From Rhizobium mesoamericanum STM3625 (GTDB lineage Bacteria > Pseudomonadota > Alphaproteobacteria > Rhizobiales > Rhizobiaceae): DNA of 64,000 nt. The position numbers and the translations under genes were made by a program. Of this stretch, positions 1 through 8,987 are shown in pieces (position 1 is the stretch's first letter; each line of letters opens with the position of its first letter). The notes under the pieces are model-generated. The model made no database searches and was not told where the DNA came from. It saw nothing but the letters and a program-made list of their open reading frames with translations. The DNA is taken from the NCBI RefSeq assembly GCF_000312665.1, contig NZ_HF536772.1, forward strand, positions 1,328,382 to 1,392,381, read 5' to 3'.

Positions 1-18
1 TCGGTGTTGCGATCGGCT

Positions 19-1290
19 TCAGCCCGGCAAAAAGCTGCGCGCCGCAAAATAGCCGGCTCCTCCGAGGACCACCGCCACGGCCGATGCCGCGCCGAGCGAC
101 AACGCATATGCTTGCCGTCCCGTGGTGAAGGCAAGAACCACCTTCGCCACCGTGTTGACCGCAACGGCCATCAGGATAACATCGGCCGCCGTTCTCACGT
201 CAATCGTGGTGCCGACGAGGCGTGCGGTCGAAAGCGTGATGGCATCGACATCGACGAGGCCAGAGATCGCTGCCACGACGAAGAGCGCGGATGGCCCGAC
301 GTAGTCGATCGCCATCTTCGAGACGAGGCTGATGAGGCCCAGAAGCGCCGCGAAGGAGAGGACGGTCTTGAGCTCGAAAGGGTTTTTCAGGTCGATCTCC
401 GGGGCCTCAGTCGCAGTCTTGGAAAGCCAAACCGAAAATAGGCCGGCCGCCAGGAAGCCGATGATCGCTGGGATGAGCGCGGACGCGAGGGGCACCAGCA
501 TAGCAACGGAGAGCGCGCTCGCAATGACGAGCACGCGAGCGTACGAGAGCGCGCCGGCAATTCCTGCCCCCGCCGCAAGCTGCCGCGCACTCTGCGGCGC
601 CTCCGAAGAGTAGCGGGCGAAGGAAAGCGTCAAGGCTGTCGACGAGACGAGCCCACCTGCCGCCCCCGCCAGCAGAACGCCACGGCTAGTGCCCATTAAT
701 CGAATCGCGGTGTAACCGGCAAACGACAGGGCTGCGATGGTGATCGTCAAAAGCCACAGGGAATAGGGATTGAGTGCACCCCAGGGATCGAGTGCCTCAT
801 CCGGCAACAGTGGCAGCGCAATCGCAGTCATCGCGAGCAATAGCAGCGCCGAGCGAAGTTCCACCCAGGTCAACCCTCTGAGAAAGCCGTGCAGGCTGTG
901 GCGCGCCGCAAGAACGACCGTCGTTGCGACGCCGCCAGCTGCCGCGGTCACGATATCGCCGACGGCAGCCAGAACGCCGAGCCCGAACACCACAAGGGCG
1001 GCCACGACTGAGGTGATGCTGTAGTCCTCGTCCTCCTTTGTCTCCTGCCACTTGCCGGCAATGTAGATCAGACCCAGAAGCACAGCGATTGCCGCGGGCA
1101 AAAGGGGGCCGATCATGGGCTGAAGCGTTCCAGCTATTCCGCCGAGAAAGCCGGTCAGACCGAAGGTGCGGATACCCGCCGTCCTGCCGCCCGCGCGAAC
1201 CTCGCGCTCCTGCCAGCCCCGCTCGACGCCGACGAGCAGGCCGATGGCGAGTGCGACGCCGAGGCGCTGGAAAACTTCGATATGGTCCAT
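19..1290 (-). CDS. MgtC/SapB-DUF4010 family integral membrane protein
   Basis: Polytopic inner-membrane protein of 423 residues. The N-terminus (about residues 8-130) has the MgtC/SapB pattern: a hydrophobic helix with GLLVGVERGW followed by GIRTFGLTGFLGG. The remaining part is a long run of hydrophobic helices typical of DUF4010. MgtC relatives are linked to magnesium limitation and acid or intracellular survival, but the biochemical role of this two-domain form is not established. The gene ends 18 bp inside the window edge and is complete. It is divergent from pyrE. No Mg-responsive leader is visible upstream. Family assignment is good; function is unknown. Confidence 0.85.
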   Translation of the reverse strand: MDHIEVFQRLGVALAIGLLVGVERGWQEREVRAGGRTAGIRTFGLTGFLGGIAGTLQPMIGPLLPAAIAVLLGLIYIAGKWQETKEDEDYSITSVVAALVVFGLGVLAAVGDIVTAAAGGVATTVVLAARHSLHGFLRGLTWVELRSALLLLAMTAIALPLLPDEALDPWGALNPYSLWLLTITIAALSFAGYTAIRLMGTSRGVLLAGAAGGLVSSTALTLSFARYSSEAPQSARQLAAGAGIAGALSYARVLVIASALSVAMLVPLASALIPAIIGFLAAGLFSVWLSKTATEAPEIDLKNPFELKTVLSFAALLGLISLVSKMAIDYVGPSALFVVAAISGLVDVDAITLSTARLVGTTIDVRTAADVILMAVAVNTVAKVVLAFTTGRQAYALSLGAASAVAVVLGGAGYFAARSFLPG

Positions 1291-1529
1291 GGCTTGACGA
1301 TATCGTCGCTACGCCGGGGTGCAAGCGCAAATAGCTGAAAGAATTGGTGCATCGCGGACCACAGCACCGCGAACCTGGTTCTTGTCGGCTTTTCCTCGCG
1401 CGGCAGCAGGTCATCGATCTTCGATCACCAAGGCATTTTCCTTCATTGTCGGCATGGAAGCACTCGCGGTTCTGGAAACTTGCGGCACTTGCTGCTATTG
1501 CCCCATAAATTAGACCAAAGGAGAGAGCG

Positions 1530-2219
1530 ATGATCCAGACAACATTCACCGACCGCGCCGTGATGGCGGAACTCGTGGCGAAGATGCTCTGGGAGATCAA
1601 GGCGGTGCACTTCAATGCCGCCCAGCCTTATAAGTTCGCTTCCGGTATGGCGAGCCCGGTCTACATTGACTGCCGCAAGCTGCTCTCCTTTCCGCGTGTT
1701 CGCTCGACCGTGATGGATTTTGCCGCGAGTGTCGTCTTGCGCGATGCCGGTTTCGAGCAGTTCGATTGCATAGCAGGTGGGGAAACCGCAGGCATTCCCT
1801 TTGCGGCACTACTCGCCGATCGCCTTAGCCTGCCGATGATCTATGTCCGCAAGCAACCGAAGGGTCATGGCCGCAACGCGCAGATCGAAGGCAGCATGCC
1901 AGAGGGCTCCCGCGTGCTCGTCATTGAGGACCTGACGACGGCTGGCGGCAGCATGTTCAAGTTCATCGATGCCGTGCGGGCTGCCGGTGGCTTGGTCGAC
2001 CACGGTATCGCACTGTTTTATTATGGCATTTTCGACGAAGGCGCGCTGCGGTTTGCCGATGGCAAGGTGAAGCTGCACTACATCGCAACTTGGCGCGATG
2101 TGCTCGCTGTTGCCAAGGCGCAGAAGCTGTTCGACGAAAAGACCTTGGGCGAAGTCGAGGCATTCCTCGATGCGCCGCTCGCCTGGTCCGGACGCAATGG
2201 CGGCATTTCATCACTTTGA
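1530..2219 (+). CDS. pyrE: Orotate phosphoribosyltransferase
   Basis: Transfers phosphoribose from PRPP to orotate to give OMP in de novo pyrimidine synthesis (cytosolic). The 229-residue protein has the PRPP-binding signature [13 protein letters not shown] at about residues 129-141 and the conserved lysine-rich loop [10 protein letters not shown] at 105-114. A clear ribosome site (AAAGGAGAGAG) precedes the ATG. It is slightly longer than enterobacterial PyrE (213 aa), as is usual in rhizobia. It stands alone between a divergent membrane protein and a sugar kinase. Confidence 0.95.
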   Translation: MIQTTFTDRAVMAELVAKMLWEIKAVHFNAAQPYKFASGMASPVYIDCRKLLSFPRVRSTVMDFAASVVLRDAGFEQFDCIAGGETAGIPFAALLADRLSLPMIYVRKQPKGHGRNAQIEGSMPEGSRVLVIEDLTTAGGSMFKFIDAVRAAGGLVDHGIALFYYGIFDEGALRFADGKVKLHYIATWRDVLAVAKAQKLFDEKTLGEVEAFLDAPLAWSGRNGGISSL

Positions 2220-2309
2220 ATGAAGAATTGCGTCGTAGCGCTTTGCTTTTGCCATGAAATTATCTAATCGATTTGAACATCGATGGATCGTAATTCTTGG
2301 GAGGCCGGA

Positions 2310-3236
2310 ATGATTTTGTGCTGTGGCGAAGCGCTGATTGACATGCTGCCGCGGGAGACGACTTTCGGCGAGAAGGCCTTTGCGCCGTACGCCGGGGGGG
2401 CGATCTTCAACACGGCGATTGCGCTCGGACGCCTCGGCATTCCGACGGCCTTCTTCACCGGTCTTGCCGATGACATGATGGGCGAAATCCTGCGCGATAC
2501 GCTGAAGGCGAGCAATGTCGACTTCAGCCTCTGCGCGACCGCGCCTCGCCCCTGCACACTCGCCTTCGTCAAGCTGGTCAATGGTCAGGCGACCTATGCC
2601 TTCTACGATGAAGGTACAGCGGGTCGCATGATCACCACCGACGATCTTCCTGTTCTCGGCAACGATTGTGAGGCGCTGCATTTCGGCGCGATAAGCCTCA
2701 TCCCCAGCCCCTGCGGCGAAACCTATGAAGCTCTGCTCGACCGCGAGTGCGACAAGCGGGTGATTTCGCTCGATCCCAACATCCGCCCCGGCTTCATCAA
2801 GAACAAGGAAGCCCACATGGCGCGCATCAAGCGCATGGCGTCGAAGTCCGACATCCTGAAATTCTCCGACGAGGACCTCGCGTGGTTCGGACTCGAGGGC
2901 AGCCATGACGACCTGGCGGCCTACTGGCTGAAGCAGGGCGCCAAGCTCGTCGTCATCACCAAGGGCGCTGAAGGCGCGTCGGGTTACACCAACGCGCGCA
3001 AGGTTACCGTCCCGAGCGAGCGCGTCACCGTCGTCGATACCGTCGGGGCGGGCGACACCTTCGACGCCGGCGTGCTTGCCTCTCTGAAGATCGACGATCT
3101 CCTGACCAAGGAAAAAGTCGCGTCGCTCAGCGAAAGGGCGCTGCAGAACGCGCTCTCGCTTGGTGCGAAGGCGGCCTCTGTCACGGTCTCGCGCGCCGGC
3201 GCAAATCCGCCGTGGGCCAAGGAAATCGGCCTCTAA
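2310..3236 (+). CDS. PfkB-family carbohydrate kinase (fructokinase-like)
   Basis: ATP-dependent sugar kinase of the ribokinase fold, 308 residues. It begins MILCCGEALIDM, the usual N-terminus of this family, has the substrate-lid region YAGGAIFNTAIALGRLG, and carries PfkB signature 2 (DTVGAGDTFDAG, about residues 243-254) with its catalytic Asp. I chose the ATG at 2310 over an in-frame ATG at 2283 because GGGAGG lies just upstream and family members start here. Fructokinase is the usual annotation for rhizobial members; the substrate cannot be proved from sequence. Together with pgi 1.5 kb downstream it would feed hexose into the Entner-Doudoroff route. Confidence 0.87.
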   Translation: MILCCGEALIDMLPRETTFGEKAFAPYAGGAIFNTAIALGRLGIPTAFFTGLADDMMGEILRDTLKASNVDFSLCATAPRPCTLAFVKLVNGQATYAFYDEGTAGRMITTDDLPVLGNDCEALHFGAISLIPSPCGETYEALLDRECDKRVISLDPNIRPGFIKNKEAHMARIKRMASKSDILKFSDEDLAWFGLEGSHDDLAAYWLKQGAKLVVITKGAEGASGYTNARKVTVPSERVTVVDTVGAGDTFDAGVLASLKIDDLLTKEKVASLSERALQNALSLGAKAASVTVSRAGANPPWAKEIGL

Positions 3237-3244
3237 GACGAGGC

Positions 3245-4045
3245 CTATAATCGATCGAGAAAGGCGAGCACTTCGCGGTTGAAGTGCTCCGGCCGCTGAA
3301 GTGGCGCGAAATGGCCGACCTCCGGAAGGAGGATCAGTTCGGCATCGGGAATGCTGCGCGCCAGGTAATCAGCGTGCTCGCGCTTGATGAACTCGTCATT
3401 ATCCCCGAGCACGATGGCGACCGGCACCTTGATGCGGGCGAGGTCGGCGGCCGTATAATTCGGTTCCGTTGCCATCATCTTCGACACGTCGGTCACGAAG
3501 CTCTCGAAGGCGTCGGGCGTGGCGGATAGCGCCTGATAATCCTTGCGATGGCGACTGAAGCACCGATCAATCACCGGTGTCGGCTTGAATTCAAGCGTGC
3601 CGCTGGGATCCATGTTGCAGGCGAAGAAAAACACACCGGCAACTCGCTCCGGGTGCTTGTCGGCCAGGACCAGTGCCGTACAGGCGCCATCGCTCCAGCC
3701 GACGAGGGCGGCTTTGGCGAGTTCCAGTCGATCCATGACGGCAAGCACATCAGCCGCCATTTGGACATAATGATACGGACGCGCGTCGCGCGTGCTGCGA
3801 CCGTGGCCGCGACTGTCGATGACGACGACCTGCCGGCCAGCGGCGACCAGTGCCGGCACCTGATAGCCCCAGTTTCCGGCGTTGCCGAGACCGCCATGCA
3901 GCAAGATGACGGCCGGGCCGGAACCGTAGGTCGCATACCAGATGCTAGCGCCGTCATTTTTGACGAAGCCTTCATTCTCCGACTTTGGCAGGGGTGTCGC
4001 GCCGTGTGCTTCGAAGTTTACAAGTTCGTCGTCCGTCATGTGCAT
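3245..4045 (-). CDS. Alpha/beta hydrolase
   Basis: Cytosolic serine hydrolase of 266 residues with the oxyanion-hole motif HGGLGNAG (about 50-57), nucleophile elbow GWSDG with Ser118, an acidic residue in LGDNDEF (about 213-219) and catalytic His245 in EVGHF. No signal peptide is present. The closest general class is the haloperoxidase / BPHL-type esterases, but the substrate is unknown. The first ATG has GGGAG only 3 nt upstream; the second ATG two codons later has better spacing. It converges on the sugar kinase with only 8 bp between stop codons. Confidence 0.85.
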   Translation of the reverse strand: MHMTDDELVNFEAHGATPLPKSENEGFVKNDGASIWYATYGSGPAVILLHGGLGNAGNWGYQVPALVAAGRQVVVIDSRGHGRSTRDARPYHYVQMAADVLAVMDRLELAKAALVGWSDGACTALVLADKHPERVAGVFFFACNMDPSGTLEFKPTPVIDRCFSRHRKDYQALSATPDAFESFVTDVSKMMATEPNYTAADLARIKVPVAIVLGDNDEFIKREHADYLARSIPDAELILLPEVGHFAPLQRPEHFNREVLAFLDRL

Positions 4046-4189
4046 TCACTCCCGAAAACGCTTGGTAAGAACGTGTTGTGAAGTCGAATTTTCGACATCG
4101 GTCATGAAAAAAACTGACGCATACGTTGGCACCCTTGTTTCTTTGGCCCTGGCCATTTCTATTGCGGCAGTGAACGTCATCTGAACTTC

Positions 4190-4648
4190 TCAGAGACTGC
4201 TCCAGCCATAGCAGCTGACAGGATGGCCCGTCCGCGGGTGCGCAGCTTCGCTGAGAAAAACCAACCCGGCCTTTTCATAGAACGTTCGCGCCCTGGTGTT
4301 GCTGGAGGCCGTAAACAGCGTGAAACCGGCCGGCATTGTGGTCATCGCGTGGTCAAGGAGCGCCCGGCCAATGCCGTGACCGAGAAATCTGGGCCGGACA
4401 AACAATTGATCGAGAACGGCTTCACGGGGTTTGATCGCGACAAACCCGCGGACGTCGCGTTCGCGCGCAGCAAGCGTCACCTCCCAACTCGCAGCAAATG
4501 CAACGTCTACACGTTCGCGAAGTTCCCGGAGGGTCGGCATGATGGGCGGCCCCACATCCGGCAAGCTGGCGCTGCTGTGCCAAACGTCGGCAATGGCCTC
4601 GTAGTCGGCCACAACGGACGGGCGGAGTCGATAGACCGGAGTCGTCAT
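4190..4648 (-). CDS. GNAT-family N-acetyltransferase
   Basis: 152-residue acetyltransferase. Motif A (RFLGHGIGRALLDHAM, about residues 83-98) is the acetyl-CoA pyrophosphate loop; motif B is FTLFTASSNTRARTFYEKAGL. An upstream in-frame ATG would add 14 residues that do not look like this family, so MTTPVYRLRP is preferred as the start. Substrate unknown. It lies downstream of pgi on the same strand, separated by a stem-loop. Confidence 0.82.
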   Translation of the reverse strand: MTTPVYRLRPSVVADYEAIADVWHSSASLPDVGPPIMPTLRELRERVDVAFAASWEVTLAARERDVRGFVAIKPREAVLDQLFVRPRFLGHGIGRALLDHAMTTMPAGFTLFTASSNTRARTFYEKAGLVFLSEAAHPRTGHPVSCYGWSSL

Positions 4649-4721
4649 ACCTGTGGTTAGATCAGACAAGCCGGGCGCAAACAAGGCCACAGGGCGTTGG
4701 GCTTCTCAGCATAGCATAAGC

Positions 4722-4747
4722 TACTCCCGCAGCGTACCGCGGGAGTA
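4722..4747. terminator. Stem-loop between pgi and the GNAT gene
   Basis: Perfect 9-bp inverted repeat TACTCCCGC / GCGGGAGTA with an 8-nt loop, 16 bp past the pgi stop codon. There is no T-tract on either strand, so it may be a processing or RNA-stabilising hairpin rather than an intrinsic terminator. Confidence 0.55.
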
Positions 4748-4762
4748 TTCGAGGGCAAAGAC

Positions 4763-6388
4763 TTACTTCGCGAGTTTTGCCAGCGCCGCCACTAGACCCT
4801 GCGTCGAAGAGTCGTGACCCGCAGCGCTTTCTTTTCCTTCCACGACAGGTAGCAGGCCAGTTGCCAGTTCCTTACCGAGCTCGACGCCCCACTGGTCGAA
4901 GGAATTGATGCGGAAGAGAACGCCTTCGACGAAGACGCGGTGCTCATAGAGCGCGATTAGGCGACCGAGTGCATAGGGCGTCAGCTTGTCGTAGACGAAG
5001 GTGATTGACGGACGATTGCCGGTGAAGACGCGATGCGGAGCGATGAAGTCGGCCTTCTTGTCGTCCATGCCCTTGTCGGTCAGCTGCTTCTTCGCCTCTT
5101 CGAAGGTGCGGCCCTTCATCAGCGCTTCGGACTGTGCGAGCACATTCGATATCAGAAGCTCGTGCTGGTGGCGCAGTTGCGGCTCGAAGGCATTGGCAGC
5201 GATCATGAATTCGGCCGGTATGATGCTCGTGCCCTGGTGGATCAGCTGGTAGAAGGCATGCTGGCCATTGGTGCCCGGTTCGCCCCAAACAACAGGACCA
5301 GAATTGCCCTCGACAGGCGTGCCATCGATCGTGACACCCTTGCCGTTCGATTCCATGTCGAGCTGTTGCAAATACGCCGGGAAGCGCGACAGGCGCTGAT
5401 CGTAGGGTAAGATCGCACGGGTCGGATAGCCGAGCACATTGCGATGATAGAAGCCAATCAGGCCAAGCAGCATTGGCAGGTTCCTGGTGATTGGCGCTTC
5501 GCGGAAGTGATTGTCGACGGCATGGGCGCCCTCGAGAAATTTGATGAAATTCTCCGGGCCAATGGCGATCATGATCGGCAGGCCGATCGCCGACCAGAGG
5601 GAATAGCGACCGCCGACCCAGTCCCAGAAGCCGAAGACGCGTTCGCTCCCGATGCCGAAGGCTGCGACCTTGTCGAGGGCCGTCGAAACGGCGGCGAAAT
5701 GATGCTGGACGGCTGTCTCCCCGAGCGCATCGGCAATGAACTTGCGCGCCGTTTGCGCATTCGTCATCGTCTCCACCGTCGTGAAGGTCTTGGACGCGAC
5801 GATGAAAAGCGTCGTTTCGGGCTGAACAAGCTTCAGCGTATCGGCGATATGGGCGCCGTCAATGTTGGAGACGAAATGCGCCCGCGGGCCGTCATGGAAA
5901 GGCGCCAACGCGAGCGTTGCCATGACGGGGCCGAGGTCGGAGCCGCCGATGCCGATGTTGATGATGTCGGTGATCGCCTTGCCGGTCGCGCCCTTGAGGC
6001 TGCCGGAACGGATGCCGTCGGCGAATTTGCCCATAGCTGCAAGCACGGCGTTGACATCGGGCATGACATCTTTGCCGTCGACCAGCACCGGCGTGTTGGA
6101 GCGGTTGCGTAGGGCTGTGTGTAGGACGGCACGGTTTTCAGTGAAGTTGATCGCCTTGCCAGCAAACATCTCATCGCGTTTGGCTTCGACGCCGCCCGTT
6201 TCGGCGAGCTTGACCAGGAGAGCCAGGATCTCGTCGTTCACCGCCGTCTTGGAATAGTCCATGAGGAGGTCGTCAAGCGATACGCTGAAGCGGGAGAAAC
6301 GCTGCGGATCGGCGGCAAAGGCGGCGCGCAGGTCGGTTGCCTTGGTGGCGGCCGCAGTGCTCTTCAGTTGTTCGACGATGGCATTCAT
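4763..6388 (-). CDS. pgi: Glucose-6-phosphate isomerase
   Basis: Interconverts glucose-6-P and fructose-6-P in the cytosol. The 541-residue protein has [11 protein letters not shown] (about 144-154), catalytic Glu346 in DMESNGKG, His377 in [12 protein letters not shown], and Lys506 in [13 protein letters not shown]. Length and motifs are complete for the long bacterial form. A good GGAG site precedes the ATG. Next to the sugar kinase this supports a small hexose-phosphate module, although the two genes are not in one operon. Confidence 0.97.
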   Translation of the reverse strand: MNAIVEQLKSTAAATKATDLRAAFAADPQRFSRFSVSLDDLLMDYSKTAVNDEILALLVKLAETGGVEAKRDEMFAGKAINFTENRAVLHTALRNRSNTPVLVDGKDVMPDVNAVLAAMGKFADGIRSGSLKGATGKAITDIINIGIGGSDLGPVMATLALAPFHDGPRAHFVSNIDGAHIADTLKLVQPETTLFIVASKTFTTVETMTNAQTARKFIADALGETAVQHHFAAVSTALDKVAAFGIGSERVFGFWDWVGGRYSLWSAIGLPIMIAIGPENFIKFLEGAHAVDNHFREAPITRNLPMLLGLIGFYHRNVLGYPTRAILPYDQRLSRFPAYLQQLDMESNGKGVTIDGTPVEGNSGPVVWGEPGTNGQHAFYQLIHQGTSIIPAEFMIAANAFEPQLRHQHELLISNVLAQSEALMKGRTFEEAKKQLTDKGMDDKKADFIAPHRVFTGNRPSITFVYDKLTPYALGRLIALYEHRVFVEGVLFRINSFDQWGVELGKELATGLLPVVEGKESAAGHDSSTQGLVAALAKLAK

Positions 6389-6473
6389 GGCAGGCTCCTT
6401 TGCAGGGCGAGAGGGTCGCGGAAACTATTCGCTTTGTAGGGCGCAAATCAAGTTCGGCGACCTCTCGAGATGC

Positions 6474-6504
6474 AAAAAAGCCACCCGCGCAAAAACGGAT
6501 GGCT
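6474..6504 (-). terminator. Intrinsic terminator of the acyl-CoA ligase gene
   Basis: Read on the minus strand: AGCCATCC, a 10-nt loop, GGGTGGCT, then six T. It has one G-T pair in an 8-bp stem and lies 25 bp after the ligase stop codon. Position, strand and T-tract all fit a Rho-independent terminator. Confidence 0.85.
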
Positions 6505-6528
6505 CGTCATTTCACGCAACCGCCAAAC

Positions 6529-8229
6529 TCAGCCCCGGAGATCCTTGCGCAGGATTTTTCCGACTGGCGTCTTCGGCAATTCGGTGCGGAATTCCACGAA
6601 ACGCGGACGTTTGTAATTTGTGAGATTTGCGGCGCAATGCGCCTTTACGTCGGCCTCTGTCAGTGCCGGGTCCTTGCGCACCACGAAGAGCTTGACGGCC
6701 TCGCCTGAGTGCCCGTCGGCAATGCCGACAGCCGCGGCCTCGAGAATGCCCGGATGCATCGCCGCCACTTCCTCGATTTCATTCGGATAGACATTGAAGC
6801 CGGACACGAGGATCATGTCCTTCTTCCGGTCGACTATCTTGGTGTAGCCGCGCGTATCCATGAAACCCATGTCGCCACTGCGGAAATAGCCGTCCGGCGT
6901 CATCACCCGAGCGGTCTCTTCAGGCTTGTTCCAGTAGCCGGCCATCACCTGCGGACCACGTATGCAGATCTCACCGATCTCGCCAAGCGGAAGCGAATTG
7001 CCGTCCTCGTCACGAATGTCGAGCTCGGTGGATGGGATCGGCAAGCCAATCGACCCGGTGAACTCTGCAGAGTCGAAGCGATTTGCCGTCGCCACTGGCG
7101 AAGTCTCGGAGAGACCATAGCCTTCGGTGATGTGGGAGCCGGTGATCTTCATCCAACGCTCGGCGACCGGCCGCTGGACCGCCATGCCGCCACCAAGCGA
7201 CATCACCATGGAGGAAAAGTCGACCTTGGCGAAATCGGCATTGTTCAATAACGCGTTAAAGAGCGTATTGAGGCCGGGGAAGATGTGGACCTTGATCTTG
7301 CCGAACTCTTTGACGAGCGCCGGGATGTCGCGCGGGTTGGCGATGAGGATGTTGTGCGCGCCGAGCGACATGCCCATCAGCGAATTCACCGTGAGCGCGA
7401 AGATGTGATAGAGCGGCAGGGCACAAAGGAAGTTAAGAACATCTGGGCGCGGCTTCTTGTCGAAGGCCGATCGCAGCCAGAGTTCCAGCTGCAGCTTGTT
7501 GGACAAGAGATTCTTGTGGGTGAGGATAGCACCCTTGGCGATACCCGTCGTACCCCCGGTGTATTGCAGGAAGGCAATGTCGTCTTGCTTGAGGTCCGCG
7601 GGCTTCGGCGCCTTGCCCGCTCCTTCGCCGAGCACCTGCTTGAAAGTCTTGTGCTGCGGGATGGACCAGGACGGAACGAGCTTCTTCACCCTGCGCACGA
7701 GGAGATTGACAATCAGTCCCTTGGCACCCAGCATTTCGCCGAGCGAGGTGACGACCACATGCCGCACGTCAGTCTTGACCAGTACCTGCTCGACAGTGCG
7801 GGCGAAATTCTCCAGCACGAAGATAGCCTTGGCGCCGGAGTCGCGCAGCTGATGCTCGAGTTCGCGGGGGGTGTAGAGCGGATTGACGTTCACCACCACA
7901 AAACCGGCGCGTAGAATGCCGTAGACAGCAATGGGGTTCTGCAACACATTCGGCATCATCACGGCGACACGGTCGCCTTTCTGAAGGCCGATGCTTTGCA
8001 GCCACGCTGCAATCTTGCGCGTGTGGCTTTCGAGCTCGCGGTAGGTCAGCGCCTTTCCCATGCTGGAGAATGCGGTGCGGTTGGCATAGCGCGTGCAGGA
8101 TTTCTCGAGCAATTCCGCCAGTGATTCATATTCCAGCGGAGGAAGCTCCGCCGGCACACTGTCAGGATAGGTCGCAAGCCAGGGCTTCTCGGAGTTTGCG
8201 CCGCCTTGATGGACGGAAATGCTGTTCAT
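6529..8229 (-). CDS. fadD: Long-chain fatty acid--CoA ligase
   Basis: Activates fatty acids to acyl-CoA with ATP at the inner face of the membrane. The 566-residue adenylate-forming enzyme has the AMP-binding P-loop YTGGTTGIAKG (about 223-233), EGYGLSETSP, the hinge motif SGDMGFMDTRGY, and a C-terminal catalytic lysine in KTPVGKILRKDL. The start at MNSISVHQGG has GGGAGAGA upstream; a 21-residue extension further upstream lacks support. A palindrome-like operator (8358-8373) upstream resembles sites for LiuR/fatty-acid type regulators. Confidence 0.92.
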   Translation of the reverse strand: MNSISVHQGGANSEKPWLATYPDSVPAELPPLEYESLAELLEKSCTRYANRTAFSSMGKALTYRELESHTRKIAAWLQSIGLQKGDRVAVMMPNVLQNPIAVYGILRAGFVVVNVNPLYTPRELEHQLRDSGAKAIFVLENFARTVEQVLVKTDVRHVVVTSLGEMLGAKGLIVNLLVRRVKKLVPSWSIPQHKTFKQVLGEGAGKAPKPADLKQDDIAFLQYTGGTTGIAKGAILTHKNLLSNKLQLELWLRSAFDKKPRPDVLNFLCALPLYHIFALTVNSLMGMSLGAHNILIANPRDIPALVKEFGKIKVHIFPGLNTLFNALLNNADFAKVDFSSMVMSLGGGMAVQRPVAERWMKITGSHITEGYGLSETSPVATANRFDSAEFTGSIGLPIPSTELDIRDEDGNSLPLGEIGEICIRGPQVMAGYWNKPEETARVMTPDGYFRSGDMGFMDTRGYTKIVDRKKDMILVSGFNVYPNEIEEVAAMHPGILEAAAVGIADGHSGEAVKLFVVRKDPALTEADVKAHCAANLTNYKRPRFVEFRTELPKTPVGKILRKDLRG

Positions 8230-8357
8230 CTTGTCTCTCTCCCTGTCGCTGCCCGCCGGTCCACCGGCGAAGCCGATTGGACGATCCTCCATCTTCCAAC
8301 GCGGCAGCTTATGTCATCGCCTGAATGGTTCAAGCCGAGAATAGCGTTACACTAACC

Positions 8358-8373
8358 TTAACGTAAACGTCAA
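8358..8373. promoter_or_regulatory. Putative fatty-acid/branched-chain regulator box upstream of fadD
   Basis: TTAACGTAAACGTCAA (reverse complement TTGACGTTTACGTTAA) lies about 130 bp upstream of the fadD start. The core TTGACGTTTACG recurs exactly at 50487-50498 in front of the nitronate monooxygenase gene. Sites of this type are known for the MerR-family regulator LiuR and related proteins of alphaproteobacteria; the regulator itself is not in this window. Confidence 0.55.
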
Positions 8374-8407
8374 TCATACCTCGTGGCCAGTTGTTGGGAC
8401 TGAATTG

Positions 8408-8432
8408 GGAACATCGAGTTCGAGGCGACGTT
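8408..8432 (+). promoter_or_regulatory. Sigma-EcfG (general stress) type promoter
   Basis: GGAAC at 8408-8412, exactly 16 nt, then CGTT at 8429-8432. This matches the alphaproteobacterial general-stress sigma factor consensus. It sits about 42 bp before the PRC-barrel start codon, in the right orientation. Confidence 0.72.
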
Positions 8433-8473
8433 TTTATCCGTGGAACAACCACGAGAAAACAAAAAGGAGGTGC

Positions 8474-8869
8474 ATGATGTTGCATCAGGACGCTGACCAG
8501 AACCGCCGCGACCCGAACGTGAAGGACACACCGACGTTGATTGCCAGCGACCGCGTGGAAGGCACTCGGGTATATGGAGCTGACGGCAAGCATATCGGAT
8601 CGATCGAGCGATTGATCATCGGCAAACGGGACGGCCGCGTCGCCTACGCCGTGCTCGAGTTCGGCGGCTTCTTGGGGATGGGCCACGATCATTATCCGCT
8701 GCCGTGGGAAAAGCTGACATATGATACCCAGCTCGATGGGTACCGCATCGACTTGACGAAGGAGCAGATCGAAGGCGCTCCGAGCTATGCGGACGATGAC
8801 GACAGCTGGTACAACGATAATGGCCGCCGCGTGTATGATTACTACGGCGTGCCTCCCTACTGGATGTAA
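8474..8869 (+). CDS. PRC-barrel domain protein
   Basis: 131-residue soluble protein with one PRC-barrel fold: LIASDRVEGTRVYGADGKHIGSIE-type strands in the first half, then GRVAYAVLEFGGFLGMGHDHYPLPW, and an acidic, Tyr-rich tail. Rhizobial genomes carry many such stress-induced proteins; the molecular function is unknown. AAAGGAGG precedes two adjacent ATG codons (8474 and 8477) and either could be used. The sigma-EcfG-type promoter just upstream suggests induction in stationary phase, osmotic or oxidative stress. Confidence 0.85.
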   Translation: MMLHQDADQNRRDPNVKDTPTLIASDRVEGTRVYGADGKHIGSIERLIIGKRDGRVAYAVLEFGGFLGMGHDHYPLPWEKLTYDTQLDGYRIDLTKEQIEGAPSYADDDDSWYNDNGRRVYDYYGVPPYWM

Positions 8870-8962
8870 CGTCGTCCGCATGCGCGCGGTTAATCGCGTG
8901 CATATGCGCTGCGCCGCAGGCGTTTCTTCCTTGCGCTTCGGCGTGGTAAAACGACCTGGATG

Positions 8963-8987
8963 GGCCCCGTCGCTGATGGGGCCTTTT
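8963..8987 (+). terminator. Terminator between the PRC-barrel and beta-mannosidase genes
   Basis: GGCCCC, a 9-nt loop, GGGGCC, then TTTT. It terminates the rightward PRC-barrel transcript and abuts the stop codon of the convergent mannosidase gene. Confidence 0.7.

Noticed and set aside
797..1615. 272-codon minus-strand frame overlapping the MgtC-like gene and pyrE
   Set aside because: Arg/Ser-rich out-of-frame translation of the membrane-protein gene, without a ribosome site.
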